A stretch of DNA of 64,000 nt. Origin: Dyadobacter sp. 676 (GTDB lineage Bacteria > Bacteroidota > Bacteroidia > Cytophagales > Spirosomataceae). Below the pieces are notes generated by a model that had not been told where the DNA came from, searched no databases, and was given only the letters and a program-made list of their open reading frames with translations. Position numbers and translations under genes: made by a program. Position 1 is the first letter of the stretch, and every line of letters starts with the position of its first letter. This document shows positions 53,152 through 61,851 of this stretch, piece by piece. The stretch is taken from the NCBI RefSeq assembly GCF_040448675.1, contig NZ_CP159289.1:6555001-6619000 (forward strand), read 5' to 3'.

Positions 53152-53689
53152 TTGTAAAAAATCTTTTCTTTAATTCCCCCAATGCCCTGTGCACCCGCAC
53201 TTTTACGGTTCCCTCGTTAATGTTCAGCACCTTGGCTATTTCGTCGTACTTCATTTCCTGGAAACGACTTAAAATAAGCACTTCGCGGTACTCGGGACTC
53301 AATGCGCCCATTGCCTCGTGCAGAAAGTCATAGTCCTGCTGCCTTTCCAGGCCTTCGTCGGCCGATATCCCGCCTTCGATCCGGTCGGCCACCTCGTTTA
53401 CGTCGTAGAAGGTGAACGACCTGTTTTGCTTAACGGAATCGTTCAGGACATTTCTGGCGAGATGGTACATCCATGTCCTGAATTCCCCTTCGCCGGTAAA
53501 CGTGTGCCGGTATTTAAGCATTCTGTAAAACACATTCTGAACAAGGTCCTCGCTGAGATCGGCCTTGTGCGTCATGTGGTAGAAAAATCCGAACAGCGGC
53601 CTGTTGTACCGCTCGAAGAGCAAGCCCATTTTATCCAGGTCCCCGGTTTTCACCCGGAGCATCAGCGAGTTGTCGGTCAGGGTATTCAA
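53138..53689 (-). CDS. ECF RNA polymerase sigma factor
   Basis: 183 aa. The start is TTG at 53689 (alternatively ATG 53662). Region 2 (LLFERYNRPLFGFFYHMTHKADLSEDLVQNVFYRML) and region 4 (YREVLILSRFQEMKYDEIAKVLNINEGTVKVRVHRALGELK) are clear. The overlap with the anti-sigma gene and the following two DUF4097 genes define a sigma/anti-sigma operon, probably responding to envelope stress. The promoter it recognises is not evident. Confidence 0.92.
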   Translation of the reverse strand: MNTLTDNSLMLRVKTGDLDKMGLLFERYNRPLFGFFYHMTHKADLSEDLVQNVFYRMLKYRHTFTGEGEFRTWMYHLARNVLNDSVKQNRSFTFYDVNEVADRIEGGISADEGLERQQDYDFLHEAMGALSPEYREVLILSRFQEMKYDEIAKVLNINEGTVKVRVHRALGELKKRFFTNERR

Positions 53690-53816
53690 GGCTGCGCTTT
53701 TTGTTTTCGTGATTTTGATGTGGTAACCTGCGGGATCGGGAAAGGTTACAGGAATTTAGAAAAAAGTTGAAAATATTTTCCGAAGTCCGGCGCTGTTTCC
53801 GCCTGATCAATAAAAA

Positions 53817-53832
53817 AGCCCCTTTCGGGGCT
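53817..53832 (-). terminator. intrinsic terminator
   Basis: AGCCCC (53817-53822) and GGGGCT (53827-53832) with TTTC loop; on the minus strand the stem is followed by TTTTTTA. It ends the DUF2383 gene. Confidence 0.85.
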
Positions 53833-53835
53833 GTG

Positions 53836-54318
53836 CTACGTCGTAAGCGGATATCTGGAAACATCCCGCTGCCGGTCGCGTTCGGTCCTGATCGTGTCGT
53901 GCGCCGCCTGGATGGCGGTGTACTGGCTCAGGATCAGTTGCCGGATGTCGGCGGGAAGGTCTCCGGACTGCAATGCTTCCTCGTAAGTTTTTTTCGCTGC
54001 ATCTTCGCCGCTTTCGGCGTTTTCGAGGACGGCGCGGCGGTTGTCCGAGGTGAACGTCGCACGGATGTCCATCCAGATACGGTACAATTTGCCCGAAAGC
54101 ATAGTGCCCGTCGCGGGCTCGCCACCGAGGCGTGTGACGTGTGATTTCAGGTCGAGTACATTGTTGCGGCTCTCGTCGGCCAGTTTGTGAAACATAGCCC
54201 TCAAATCATTTTCGAGCTCATTGGTTTCAGCTTCGGCTTTTTCATATCCGGCGATCCGGTCGTTATTGATCAGGACCAGGTCGTTCAGGATTTCGATGGT
54301 TTCTGAATTCTGTGCCAT
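53836..54318 (-). CDS. DUF2383 (ferritin-like four-helix) protein
   Basis: 160 aa, start ATG 54318. It is all-helical: ETIEILNDLVLINNDRIAGYEKA, MFHKLADESRNNVLDLKSHVTRLGG, GEDAAKKTYEEAL, LILSQYTAIQAAHDTIR. This is the PA2169/DUF2383 pattern with a ferritin-like four-helix bundle. Members are often induced by stress. The role is unknown. Confidence 0.78.
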   Translation of the reverse strand: MAQNSETIEILNDLVLINNDRIAGYEKAEAETNELENDLRAMFHKLADESRNNVLDLKSHVTRLGGEPATGTMLSGKLYRIWMDIRATFTSDNRRAVLENAESGEDAAKKTYEEALQSGDLPADIRQLILSQYTAIQAAHDTIRTERDRQRDVSRYPLTT

Positions 54319-54371
54319 TGTGGTCGTAGTTTTGATGATGCGGCACTGGCATCAATAACCATTCCAGAGGT

Positions 54372-55506
54372 TTACCGCAGAATGCTGATAGAGTTGTCGT
54401 AAATTTTGTATTTGCAGCCGGGGGCCTGGTCGCGGATCACCTGTTCGCAAAGGAACCGGAGAATTTCATCGCGGCGGGAAAGAGGTGTCCCGGTTTGTGC
54501 TTCCCAATATTTTGTTTCCGGCATAAAAAGAATAACCACGGCATTGCCCCCCGCCAAACTCCCATCCAAACTGAATTTTGACAGCACCTTCCACATAGTA
54601 GATACTACCGCCACGGCCATTCTGTGTGTATTCCAGTTTCGGGAAAAATCGGCTCATAATCTCCTTCTTAAATTTCCCGACATCAATTCCGGAGTCCCTT
54701 TCGACGTCGTTGTAGTCCAGCATTCGCTGGTCGTCGGGGTCGTACATCATGTGCAGGCTGCATGCGGGCGAAGCATATATATCAGGCTCGGGGCCGGGTG
54801 GATACAAGGGGGTCCTGATACCGTTCTCGCTGAATCCCGGGTACGGTTTCTCTTCGGGCAGCGGCAGCAAGTGCAGCTCTTCATTCCGGATTGCGTGAAA
54901 AATGTTGGCCGGGGCTTTCGGATAAGGTGTTTTGGGAAAGCCTTCCGTGAATTTGATAAATTGAATGCGGTGCGTCCAGTGATCGGGCCAGCCGGCTTCA
55001 ATCGTATAAAAGCCCGGGGGATAGGGTAGGGTGTTGGTTAAAATCATGGTGCCTCCGTTGAGGCGCTCGCGCACGGGCTTTTCCTCGATCACTTCCCGTG
55101 AGCAGGCATTGATCAGCCGGAATGTACCTGCGTCCCATGCGTATCGAGGCATGTGAAACATGAGTTGCTGGCAATCGGCGTAATGGATAATCCGCACTTT
55201 TTCGGGGTTGACACTGCCAGCCTGACCTTCGCCAGCCTGTTCCGCGCCATCCCCCCAAAAATTGGAAACGTTCGTCAGCACGCATTTGCCGTAATAGGCC
55301 TTTTCGGTTACAGGCGTTTCGGTAAGCGGTTCCGCGGCGTCCAGGGGGATAATGCCCGGAGTGCCATCGCCGATGTCGGGAATAAAATACCCCGCTTCCC
55401 GCCGGCTTTCGGACCTTTCGAGAATGCGCCTTCGTACTTCGACGATATTGCCGGGCTGAAAAACGTGGCTATGGCGGGTAATTTTGATGCGGATCGTAGG
55501 TTCCAT
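54372..55506 (-). pseudogene. unknown protein, frame broken at a G6 run
   Basis: From ATG 55506 (TTG 55563 lies upstream) the frame gives MEPTIRIKITRHSHVFQPGNI and continues to AVKIQFGWEFGGG, then breaks at a run of six G (plus strand C6, 54547-54552). With five G it continues GGGNAVVILFMPETKYWEAQTG..KIYDNSISIL, a complete protein of about 377 aa. No membrane helix or signal peptide is seen. No domain is recognised. I label it pseudogene only because the frame as given is broken. Confidence 0.55.
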
Positions 55507-55533
55507 ATGGCAATTCGGTTGAATACAAAGCGA

Positions 55534-55572
55534 AAACCCGGGCCGGATGCCGTTCGCATACAACCCGGGTTT
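55534..55572 (-). terminator. hairpin between the FtsX permease and the unknown protein
   Basis: AAACCCGGG (55534-55542) and CCCGGGTTT (55564-55572) are perfect arms around a 21-nt loop, followed on the minus strand by TCGCTTT. It lies downstream of the permease stop (55620) and upstream of the next gene's ATG (55506). Confidence 0.65.
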
Positions 55573-55619
55573 GAATGTAATAACTAATTCCGGATCAAAC
55601 GTTTATTTTGATCTGCCGG

Positions 55620-58053
55620 TTATTCCGAGCGAAGCGATTGGACGGGGTTCATCAAAGCCGCCCTCACGGATTGATACGATATCGTGATCAGCGCGACCAG
55701 TACCGCCACCGCGCCCGCCAATGCGAATATCCACCAGGTGAGATCGATCTTATAGGCAAATTCCTGCAACCAGCGGTCCATCAGCCACCATCCGGCGGGC
55801 GTAGCAATCATCAATGCGATCAGCACCAGTTTCATAAAATCCCGCGAAAGCAATGCGATGATACCGGCTACCGATGCCCCGAGAACCTTCCGCACCCCGA
55901 TTTCCTTGGTCCGCTGCTCGGCGGTAAAGGTGGCGAGCCCGAAAAGCCCCAGGCACGCTACGAAAATGGTCAGCCCCGCAAATGTGCCCAGGATTTGTCC
56001 GGTCTTTTGCTCGGCTTTGTAAGTTTCGTTGAAGCGTTCGTCGAGAAACGTATAGCTGAACCGCATATCCGGATGAAAGCTATCCCAGTTTCGCTTCATC
56101 GAAGCGAGCAGTCCGGAAACTTCGGCGCCGCGCGTTTTTACCATCATCCAGCCCCAGCCGTTGCTCAGCGTCATCACGAGCGGGCCGATCTGCTCGTGCA
56201 TCGACCTGAAATGGAAATCTTTAACTACACCGATCACCCGGTATGTCGTCTTTTTTCCCGCGTTATCGTTGCGGGTGATGATCCTGTCCAATGCACTGCC
56301 GGGCGTCCAGCCAAAATGTCTGACCGCGGTTTCGTTGATGATAATGCCGGATGAATCGGTTCCGTATTCCTTTGAAAAGTTACGCCCGCGGGCCATTTCC
56401 ATGCCCAATGTGGGGATATAGTCGTAATCGATCTCATAACGGAGCGTTTTCACGATCCGGTCTGCTTGGCCGTCCGGGTTTACGGTGAAATTGTTGTTGT
56501 CCGAGGGTCCCGCGGGCACATAACCCGACAGACTTACCCGCTCGACCCGGGAATCCTGCATCAGGGCCTGGCGGAACGTTTCGGTATTTTTGCCTAATGC
56601 CCAAGAAGGTATCACAACCACCTGGTCTTTGTTATAGCCGAGCTTTTTGTTGCGGATAAACTGCAACTGCCGGTAAACCACCGTGGTGCCGACGATCAGG
56701 ACAATGGACATAATGAATTGAAATACAACGAGACCGCTTCGCAGGCTGATGCTTCGGCCCGACGAAAGTTTGATCACCGACGCGCCTCCTTTTAATACCG
56801 CGATCGGTTTGAACGACGACAGGAAAAAGGCAGGGTAGCTACCCGCAAATATGCCTACAAACAATCCGAAGCCGATAAGAGAGGGGATAAGCCCGGGAAC
56901 GGCATCCCATCGCAGCGACAGGTTTTTACCCGACAACCCGTTGAACAGCGGCAAGGCCATGGCGGCGAGCAGAATAGCCAGGACCAGCGCGAGCGACGTC
57001 AGCAAAGTGGATTCCATCAGAAATTGCCACACAAGCTCCGACTTTTCGGAACCCATTACCTTGCGCACGCCTACTTCGCGTGCCCGCTTGGAGGAGCCGG
57101 CGGTGGAGAGGTTCATGAAATTGATGCAGGCGATAAGAAGCATCATCAGGGCCACCGCGCCGAAAATGTAGACATAGGTAATGTCGCCGTTCGCGTCGAG
57201 GTCGTATTGGAAATCCGAATGCAGGTGAATATCGGTCAGGGGTTGCAGGCGGAGTTCGAGATTGTTGCCTTGCTGGCGGAATTCGGCCATGGTTACGCCC
57301 ATCGATTGTTTCAGCTGCGGGCTGATGTATTTGTCGACGGTCGCGGGCAATTTTGCTTCCAGCTTTTTGTAGTCGTAGCCTTCCGGCAGTACCAGGTAGG
57401 TAAAGAACTCCGAGGTCATCCAGGAGGTCGATTTCGCCTCGGCGAGCGTTGCCATGGAGCCCAGCAGATCGAACCGGAAGTGGGAATTAGAGGGAATATC
57501 CTTCATGACGCCGGTTACGCGATAGGTTTGTTTCCAGTCTTTAAAAGTGACGATCCTGCCCAGAACGTCGGTTTTTCCAAAGTATTTCCGGGCGGTCGTT
57601 TCCGACAGGACAATGGTATTGGGTTCAAGGAGGGCATTTCTGGAATTACCCTGGATGAACGGCAGCGTGAACACCGAGAAGAAGTTGGAGTCTACGAACG
57701 CGAGTTTTTCGTCATTGTAAATCTTGCCGTTGAGCAGAACAAGCGGCCGGCCTCCCTGCCGAAGCCGGGTCGCTTCAAGCACCTCGGGGTAATCGGCTTT
57801 CAGCGCCGCGGCGGTAGGTGGCATGGCGTGCGACTCGTTGATGACGCCGCCCTGCATGGTACCCTTGAATGTCGCACGGAAGATGCGGCCGGATTTTTCA
57901 TGGAACCGGTCGAAACTGAGCTCGTCGATCACGTACAGGCTGATCAACATACACGAAGCCAGGCCAATAGCCAGTCCCGAGATATTGATGGCAGAAAAAA
58001 CCCGGTTACGGACAAGGTTGCGCCAGGCGATTTTAAAATAGTTCTTTTAGCAT
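55620..58053 (-). CDS. FtsX/MacB-type ABC transporter permease (frame broken near the start)
   Basis: The uninterrupted frame runs from ATG 57950 to 55620 (776 aa), but the DNA upstream clearly encodes the start of the family: from ATG 58053 MLKNYFKIAWRNLVRNRVFS... is read if the A4 run (plus strand T4, 58045-58048) has three A. The full protein would be about 810 aa. It has an N-terminal helix, MacB-PCD domains, three-helix FtsX permease segments (..ALMMLLIACINFMNLSTAGSSKRAREVGVRKVMGS..), and a second FtsX domain near the C-terminus. It probably couples to an ATPase for envelope transport or signalling. Confidence 0.82.
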
Positions 58054-58260
58054 GGGAATGGTGCTGACTGGGATTACTTTCCAAAATAAATTTTCATGGC
58101 TAACAGACGGTAACTTGTATTACATAGTACATTGTATAAAATATATGCCAAAACGGTAATTGCTTGTTTCAGAGAATATTGTAAAAGCCGGGAGCCGGAT
58201 GCCCGTTCGCATTCGAACACTTTTGTACGATTACGACCATGCCCGACAGCAGATGTTTAC

Positions 58261-58268
58261 TACATTTG
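58261..58268 (+). promoter_or_regulatory. -7 box of the Crp/Fnr gene
   Basis: TACATTTG fits TAnnTTTG. It lies 18 bp before the ATG at 58287 and downstream of an earlier in-frame ATG at 58239, which therefore cannot be the start. Confidence 0.65.
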
Positions 58269-58286
58269 CAGCCGACCAGGCGCGAT

Positions 58287-58856
58287 ATGACAGACCTTGA
58301 ACATTACCTGCAAACCTATTTCGATTTCGATCAGGCGGACCTGGTCAGGGTCGCCTCCTTTTTCAGGCCCGAAATTGTGAAAAAGGGCGATTACTATCTC
58401 AAAACCGGTAAACTTTGTAACAAGCTGAGTTTCATCAAATCGGGTTTGCTGCGGATTTACGTGGATTTGGAAGACAGGGAGGTAACGCAATGGATATGCA
58501 CAAAAGGCTATTTTGTGACCGATCTCGCGAGCCTGGTTTTCGAGAAGCCTGCCCGCTGGAATATCCAGGCGCTTGCCGATACGGCCATTTATACCATTGC
58601 CAAGCACGATTACGACCGCCTGGGCGAATACATTCCCAGGTGGCCCGTCACCGAAAAGCTCTTCATTGCGCACTGTTTCACGACGCTCGAAGACCGCGTA
58701 TTTTCCTTTCTTTCCATGACGGCCGAGCAGCGCTACAACCTGCTTTTCGAAAGCCATCGCGACATTTTTGCACAAGTACCCCTGCAATACATCGCCTCCA
58801 TGCTGGGAATGACGCCCGAGACGATCAGCCGCATCCGCCGGAAGCAGCTCAGTTGA
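58287..58856 (+). CDS. Crp/Fnr-family transcriptional regulator
   Basis: 189 aa from ATG 58287 (MTDLEHYLQTYFDFDQADL). The N-terminal 120 residues are a cyclic-nucleotide-binding-like beta roll (FFRPEIVKKGDYYLKTGKLCNKLSFIKSGLLRIYVDLEDREVTQWICTKGY... in pieces). The C-terminal winged helix has VPLQYIASMLGMTPETISRIRR. There is no FNR-type Cys cluster visible. A Crp/Fnr-like box lies directly downstream in the promoter of the next gene. Confidence 0.88.
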   Translation: MTDLEHYLQTYFDFDQADLVRVASFFRPEIVKKGDYYLKTGKLCNKLSFIKSGLLRIYVDLEDREVTQWICTKGYFVTDLASLVFEKPARWNIQALADTAIYTIAKHDYDRLGEYIPRWPVTEKLFIAHCFTTLEDRVFSFLSMTAEQRYNLLFESHRDIFAQVPLQYIASMLGMTPETISRIRRKQLS

Positions 58857-58859
58857 TTT

Positions 58860-58904
58860 CTTGATCTAGGTCAAGTGCGTTCGGAAAGGGCCCGAATACC
58901 TTTG
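58860..58904 (+). promoter_or_regulatory. Crp/Fnr-like box and -7 box upstream of the membrane protein gene
   Basis: CTTGATCTAGGTCAAG (58860-58875) has perfect CTTGA/TCAAG arms with a 6-bp spacer, close to the Fnr/Crp half-site pattern TTGAT-N4-ATCAA. TACCTTTG (58897-58904) fits TAnnTTTG. The box centre is about 40 bp upstream of the expected transcription start, as for class II activation. It begins 4 bp after the Crp/Fnr gene stop, so this promoter may be its target. Confidence 0.6.
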
Positions 58905-58931
58905 CAAGGTCATTAATCAACTATTTATACT

Positions 58932-59588
58932 ATGTTTCTAGGTCATTACGGTTTAGCATTCGGGGCGAAGAAGGCCGCTCCCAAAGTTTCGCTCCTGACG
59001 CTCTTTGTCGCTGTCGAATTTGTAGATATTCTCTGGCCGGTCCTGCTTTTGCTAGATATAGAAAAAGTGAAGATTCATCCCGGCTTTACGCAGGTTACGC
59101 ATTTCGAATTCCTGCATTACCCCTACACGCACAGCCTTGTGATGGGCGTCGTGTGGGGGCTTATTTGTGGCGGTGTTTATTGGTTATTCCAAAAAGACCT
59201 GCGTAGCGCGGTCGTTGTGGGCCTGGCAGTGCTGAGCCACTGGTTCCTCGACCTCGTCGTTCATATTCCGGACCTTCCGCTGACGCCATTCGGCGACGAA
59301 AAAGTTGGATTGGGCTTGTGGAACTCGTTGCCGCTGACCATTTTAACGGAAAGCGTAATCTTCATTGCAGGTGTCTGGGTTTACATCCAAAACACCCGCG
59401 CCATTAATGGCAAGGGCAAATGGGGCCTGTTCTCGCTGATCGTTTTCTTCGTTATCGCCGAGATTTTCAACATGTTCGGACCGCCACCGGAGGATTCGAT
59501 CCCCGCTTTGCTTGGTTCGTTCGTGGTGTTGCAGGTAATTGTGCTGGGGCTGGCTTATCTAACTGATCAGAACAGGACATGGAAATGA
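58932..59588 (+). CDS. membrane protein of the YdjM/metal-dependent hydrolase-like type
   Basis: 218 aa, start ATG 58932. About five transmembrane helices. HYGLAFGAKK near the start, HYPYTHSLVMGVVWG and LSHWFLDLVVHIPDLPLTP contain the His/Asp pattern seen in the YdjM/LexA-induced and metal-dependent membrane hydrolase-like families. Function unknown; it follows a Crp/Fnr-like box and the Crp/Fnr gene. A hairpin follows. Confidence 0.7.
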   Translation: MFLGHYGLAFGAKKAAPKVSLLTLFVAVEFVDILWPVLLLLDIEKVKIHPGFTQVTHFEFLHYPYTHSLVMGVVWGLICGGVYWLFQKDLRSAVVVGLAVLSHWFLDLVVHIPDLPLTPFGDEKVGLGLWNSLPLTILTESVIFIAGVWVYIQNTRAINGKGKWGLFSLIVFFVIAEIFNMFGPPPEDSIPALLGSFVVLQVIVLGLAYLTDQNRTWK

Positions 59589-59636
59589 GATTTTGAAGCA
59601 CTCGGCAAGGAAGCGATTAGCAATGCAAATATTCAA

Positions 59637-59670
59637 GGGCCGATCACCGACCTCATTCGGTGGTCGACCC
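59637..59670. terminator. hairpin between convergent genes
   Basis: GGGCCGATCACCGA (59637-59650) and TCGGTGGTCGACCC (59657-59670) form a 14-bp stem with two G-U/mismatch positions. It lies between the plus-strand membrane protein (stop 59588) and the minus-strand methyltransferase (stop 59678). Confidence 0.6.
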
Positions 59671-59677
59671 TTAGTGG

Positions 59678-60652
59678 CTATTTCCGCTGAAACCCTTTAT
59701 AATGCGCAATAATATCCTTGTCGCTGAACTTGTGGCCGGGATCTTTCCGCCCGAGAAAATATACGCCGCTCGCCGTATCTACATTAAACGAATCCGGCAC
59801 GAGGTGATCGAAAAGCCTGATCCACCCGAAGGCCATCGCGATGACGATCGCGGCTTTTTTACTTCGGGTAAGGCCCCAGGCCGCGTACCGCACGTTCCAG
59901 AGCAGCACCGTACCGATGCCCGTCAGGAATCCCGAATCGAGCAATTTGAAATCCTTGAAAAGCAGGCGGTGTCCGCTCTCGGTGAAACGGGTAAAGTCGT
60001 ACGGGCCTTCGTGCACGTGCTGTTGAAAAGGCGTTTCCGCATACACTACACCGCCGGGTTTGAGTACCCGGTGGATTTCCGCGACCACCCGTTGCGGGTA
60101 CATGACGTGTTCGAGTACCGCCTGAATCCAGATGCCGTCGATGCTGTTGTCAGTAATAGGCAGGGAGTGACCGTCGGCGATAAAATCGGTGTTGGATGAG
60201 GCGTAAATGTCAAACGAAAGCACATTAATGTCCTTTGCATCATACATTCCCCCGGCGCCGTTCCCGATTGCGCCTCCGCCGATAATCAGCACGGTCGATT
60301 TTTTGCCCGGATATTTGGGAACGCTTTCGAGGAATTTTGCCAGGTTCCTCCTTGTCTTGCCGTCGCCTCCCCAGAATATCTTTTTAATGGCGTCGTACTT
60401 GTTGCCGCTCCGGGGAATAAGGCTTTCGCCGCCTGTGGCAAGCAGCGATTCTTTGCTCAGAATGGTTTCTTCGAAATTGACGAGTATCGGTATCTTCTTC
60501 TGTATCAGTGGAATTTCGCTGGTCGAATGCGAGCAGGATGCATTGGTGCAATAAATGCTTTCATCAACGATTTTTAATGTAGACAAACATAAAGGACAAG
60601 CTAGTGTGCCGTTTTCGATATGCTCGGTAAGCAGTGGACTGAAGGATTTCAT
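59678..60652 (-). CDS. SAM-dependent methyltransferase with N-terminal zinc-ribbon
   Basis: 324 aa, start ATG 60652. The N-terminal CPLCLSTLKIVDESIYCTNASC is a CxxC...CxxxxC zinc-ribbon-like motif (Trm112-like). The class I methyltransferase domain follows: VLIIGGGAIGNGAGG (motif I), NVLSFDIY, FIADGHSLPITDNSIDGIWIQAVLEHVMYP, VLKPGGVVYAETPF. A C-terminal helix may associate with membranes. The target is unknown; a similar zinc-finger/methyltransferase layout occurs at 35677-36447. Confidence 0.8.
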   Translation of the reverse strand: MKSFSPLLTEHIENGTLACPLCLSTLKIVDESIYCTNASCSHSTSEIPLIQKKIPILVNFEETILSKESLLATGGESLIPRSGNKYDAIKKIFWGGDGKTRRNLAKFLESVPKYPGKKSTVLIIGGGAIGNGAGGMYDAKDINVLSFDIYASSNTDFIADGHSLPITDNSIDGIWIQAVLEHVMYPQRVVAEIHRVLKPGGVVYAETPFQQHVHEGPYDFTRFTESGHRLLFKDFKLLDSGFLTGIGTVLLWNVRYAAWGLTRSKKAAIVIAMAFGWIRLFDHLVPDSFNVDTASGVYFLGRKDPGHKFSDKDIIAHYKGFQRK

Positions 60653-60861
60653 TGAAGGAAATATGTGTGAAAATGGATGTGGTGTGTGATCGGTTTCAGG
60701 TATGGTATTTAATTCAAAAATCTAAATTTAGCTAAAAGTACTGTTTTACAAATCGGCGAAATGCGATTTAATCGTTCGTCAACTGCCCGGCGAAAGCCTT
60801 CGCAGACGACTCGTTGCCCGCTGAGATTTTAAATCCTATTTGATTTTCGTAACTTAGCGGC

Positions 60862-61764
60862 ATGGAAAAGCCGGAAACACTGGAAGAATTTTACCAATAC
60901 AAGTTCAATTGGCTACCCGATAACCTGCAACAGGATATCGGGCATTTCAATGTGTTCTCGATGGGGGAGAACTACGTCACCAATCCCGTACAAGCCCGGT
61001 ACAGTCGCCGCGATTTTTACAAGATCGTGCTGATCCGTGGTAAAAACGTGTACCATTATGCCGATAAAAGCCTCGAACTGGACGGTACTTCCCTGATGTT
61101 CTTCAACCCGCTCGTCCCATATACCTGGGAAGCGGCCTGTGATACCATTACGGGCTATTTCTGCATTTTCAAGGAGGGTTTTTTTTCTGAAAAACTCAGG
61201 GGAAATGTCGCGGACCTGCCGATGTTCGCGATTGGGGGGAAGCCGTCTTACCTCCTTAACGACGCCCAGGACGCGTATGTGAGCCGGATTTTTGACAAGA
61301 TGCTGGAAGAAATCGCCTCCGACTATCCCTATAAATATGATTTGCTGCGAAGCTATGTAACCGAGCTGGTGCATTATGCCCTGAAAATGGAACCCAGCGA
61401 GGCACTGTACCAGCACCCGAATGCGAATTCACGCATTACAGCAGTATTTACGGAACTGCTCGAACGCCAGTTTCCGATCGAATCGCCGTCGCAGCGCTTT
61501 ACGCTACGGTCCGCAAACGATTTCGCGCAGCAACTGTCGGTGCATGTGAACCACCTGAACCGGGCGATCCGGGAAACGACCGGGAAAACCACCACGAGGC
61601 ATATTGCAGAGCGCATTACTTCCGAAGCGAAGGCTCTTTTGCGGCACACGAACTGGAATATCTCCGAAATCAGCTATTGCCTGGGCTTTGAGGAGCCTTC
61701 GCATTTCAACAACTTTTTCAAAAAACAGACCAGTCAGACTCCCACTTCATTCCGGATTGTTTGA
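60862..61764 (+). CDS. AraC-family transcriptional regulator
   Basis: 300 aa, start ATG 60862. The C-terminal HTH pair (ANDFAQQLSVHVNHLNRAIRETTGKT and WNISEISYCLGFEEPSHFNNFFKKQTSQTP) and the N-terminal cupin-like domain are colinear with the regulator at 21539-22453, so the two are paralogues. It precedes an SDR gene in the same direction with 87 bp between, suggesting it controls that gene. Confidence 0.9.
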   Translation: MEKPETLEEFYQYKFNWLPDNLQQDIGHFNVFSMGENYVTNPVQARYSRRDFYKIVLIRGKNVYHYADKSLELDGTSLMFFNPLVPYTWEAACDTITGYFCIFKEGFFSEKLRGNVADLPMFAIGGKPSYLLNDAQDAYVSRIFDKMLEEIASDYPYKYDLLRSYVTELVHYALKMEPSEALYQHPNANSRITAVFTELLERQFPIESPSQRFTLRSANDFAQQLSVHVNHLNRAIRETTGKTTTRHIAERITSEAKALLRHTNWNISEISYCLGFEEPSHFNNFFKKQTSQTPTSFRIV

Positions 61765-61816
61765 ATTTTGCAAGTATCTGTTTGAACCGCGCAATGCTGT
61801 CCCCGTGCGACCATTT

Positions 61817-61846
61817 TACCTTTGTGATGTTCAATCAAATCACAAA
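61817..61846 (+). promoter_or_regulatory. -7 box and inverted repeat upstream of the SDR gene
   Basis: TACCTTTG (61817-61824) fits TAnnTTTG. TTTGTGAT (61821-61828) and ATCACAAA (61839-61846) are perfect 8-bp arms with a 10-bp spacer overlapping the -7 box. This is a candidate operator for the SDR gene, possibly bound by the adjacent AraC regulator or another dimeric regulator. Confidence 0.6.
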
Positions 61847-61851
61847 GAACA

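Noticed and set aside
58239..58286. Upstream ATG as the Crp/Fnr start
   Set aside because: A TAnnTTTG box lies at 58261-58268, after this ATG, so the message probably begins later.
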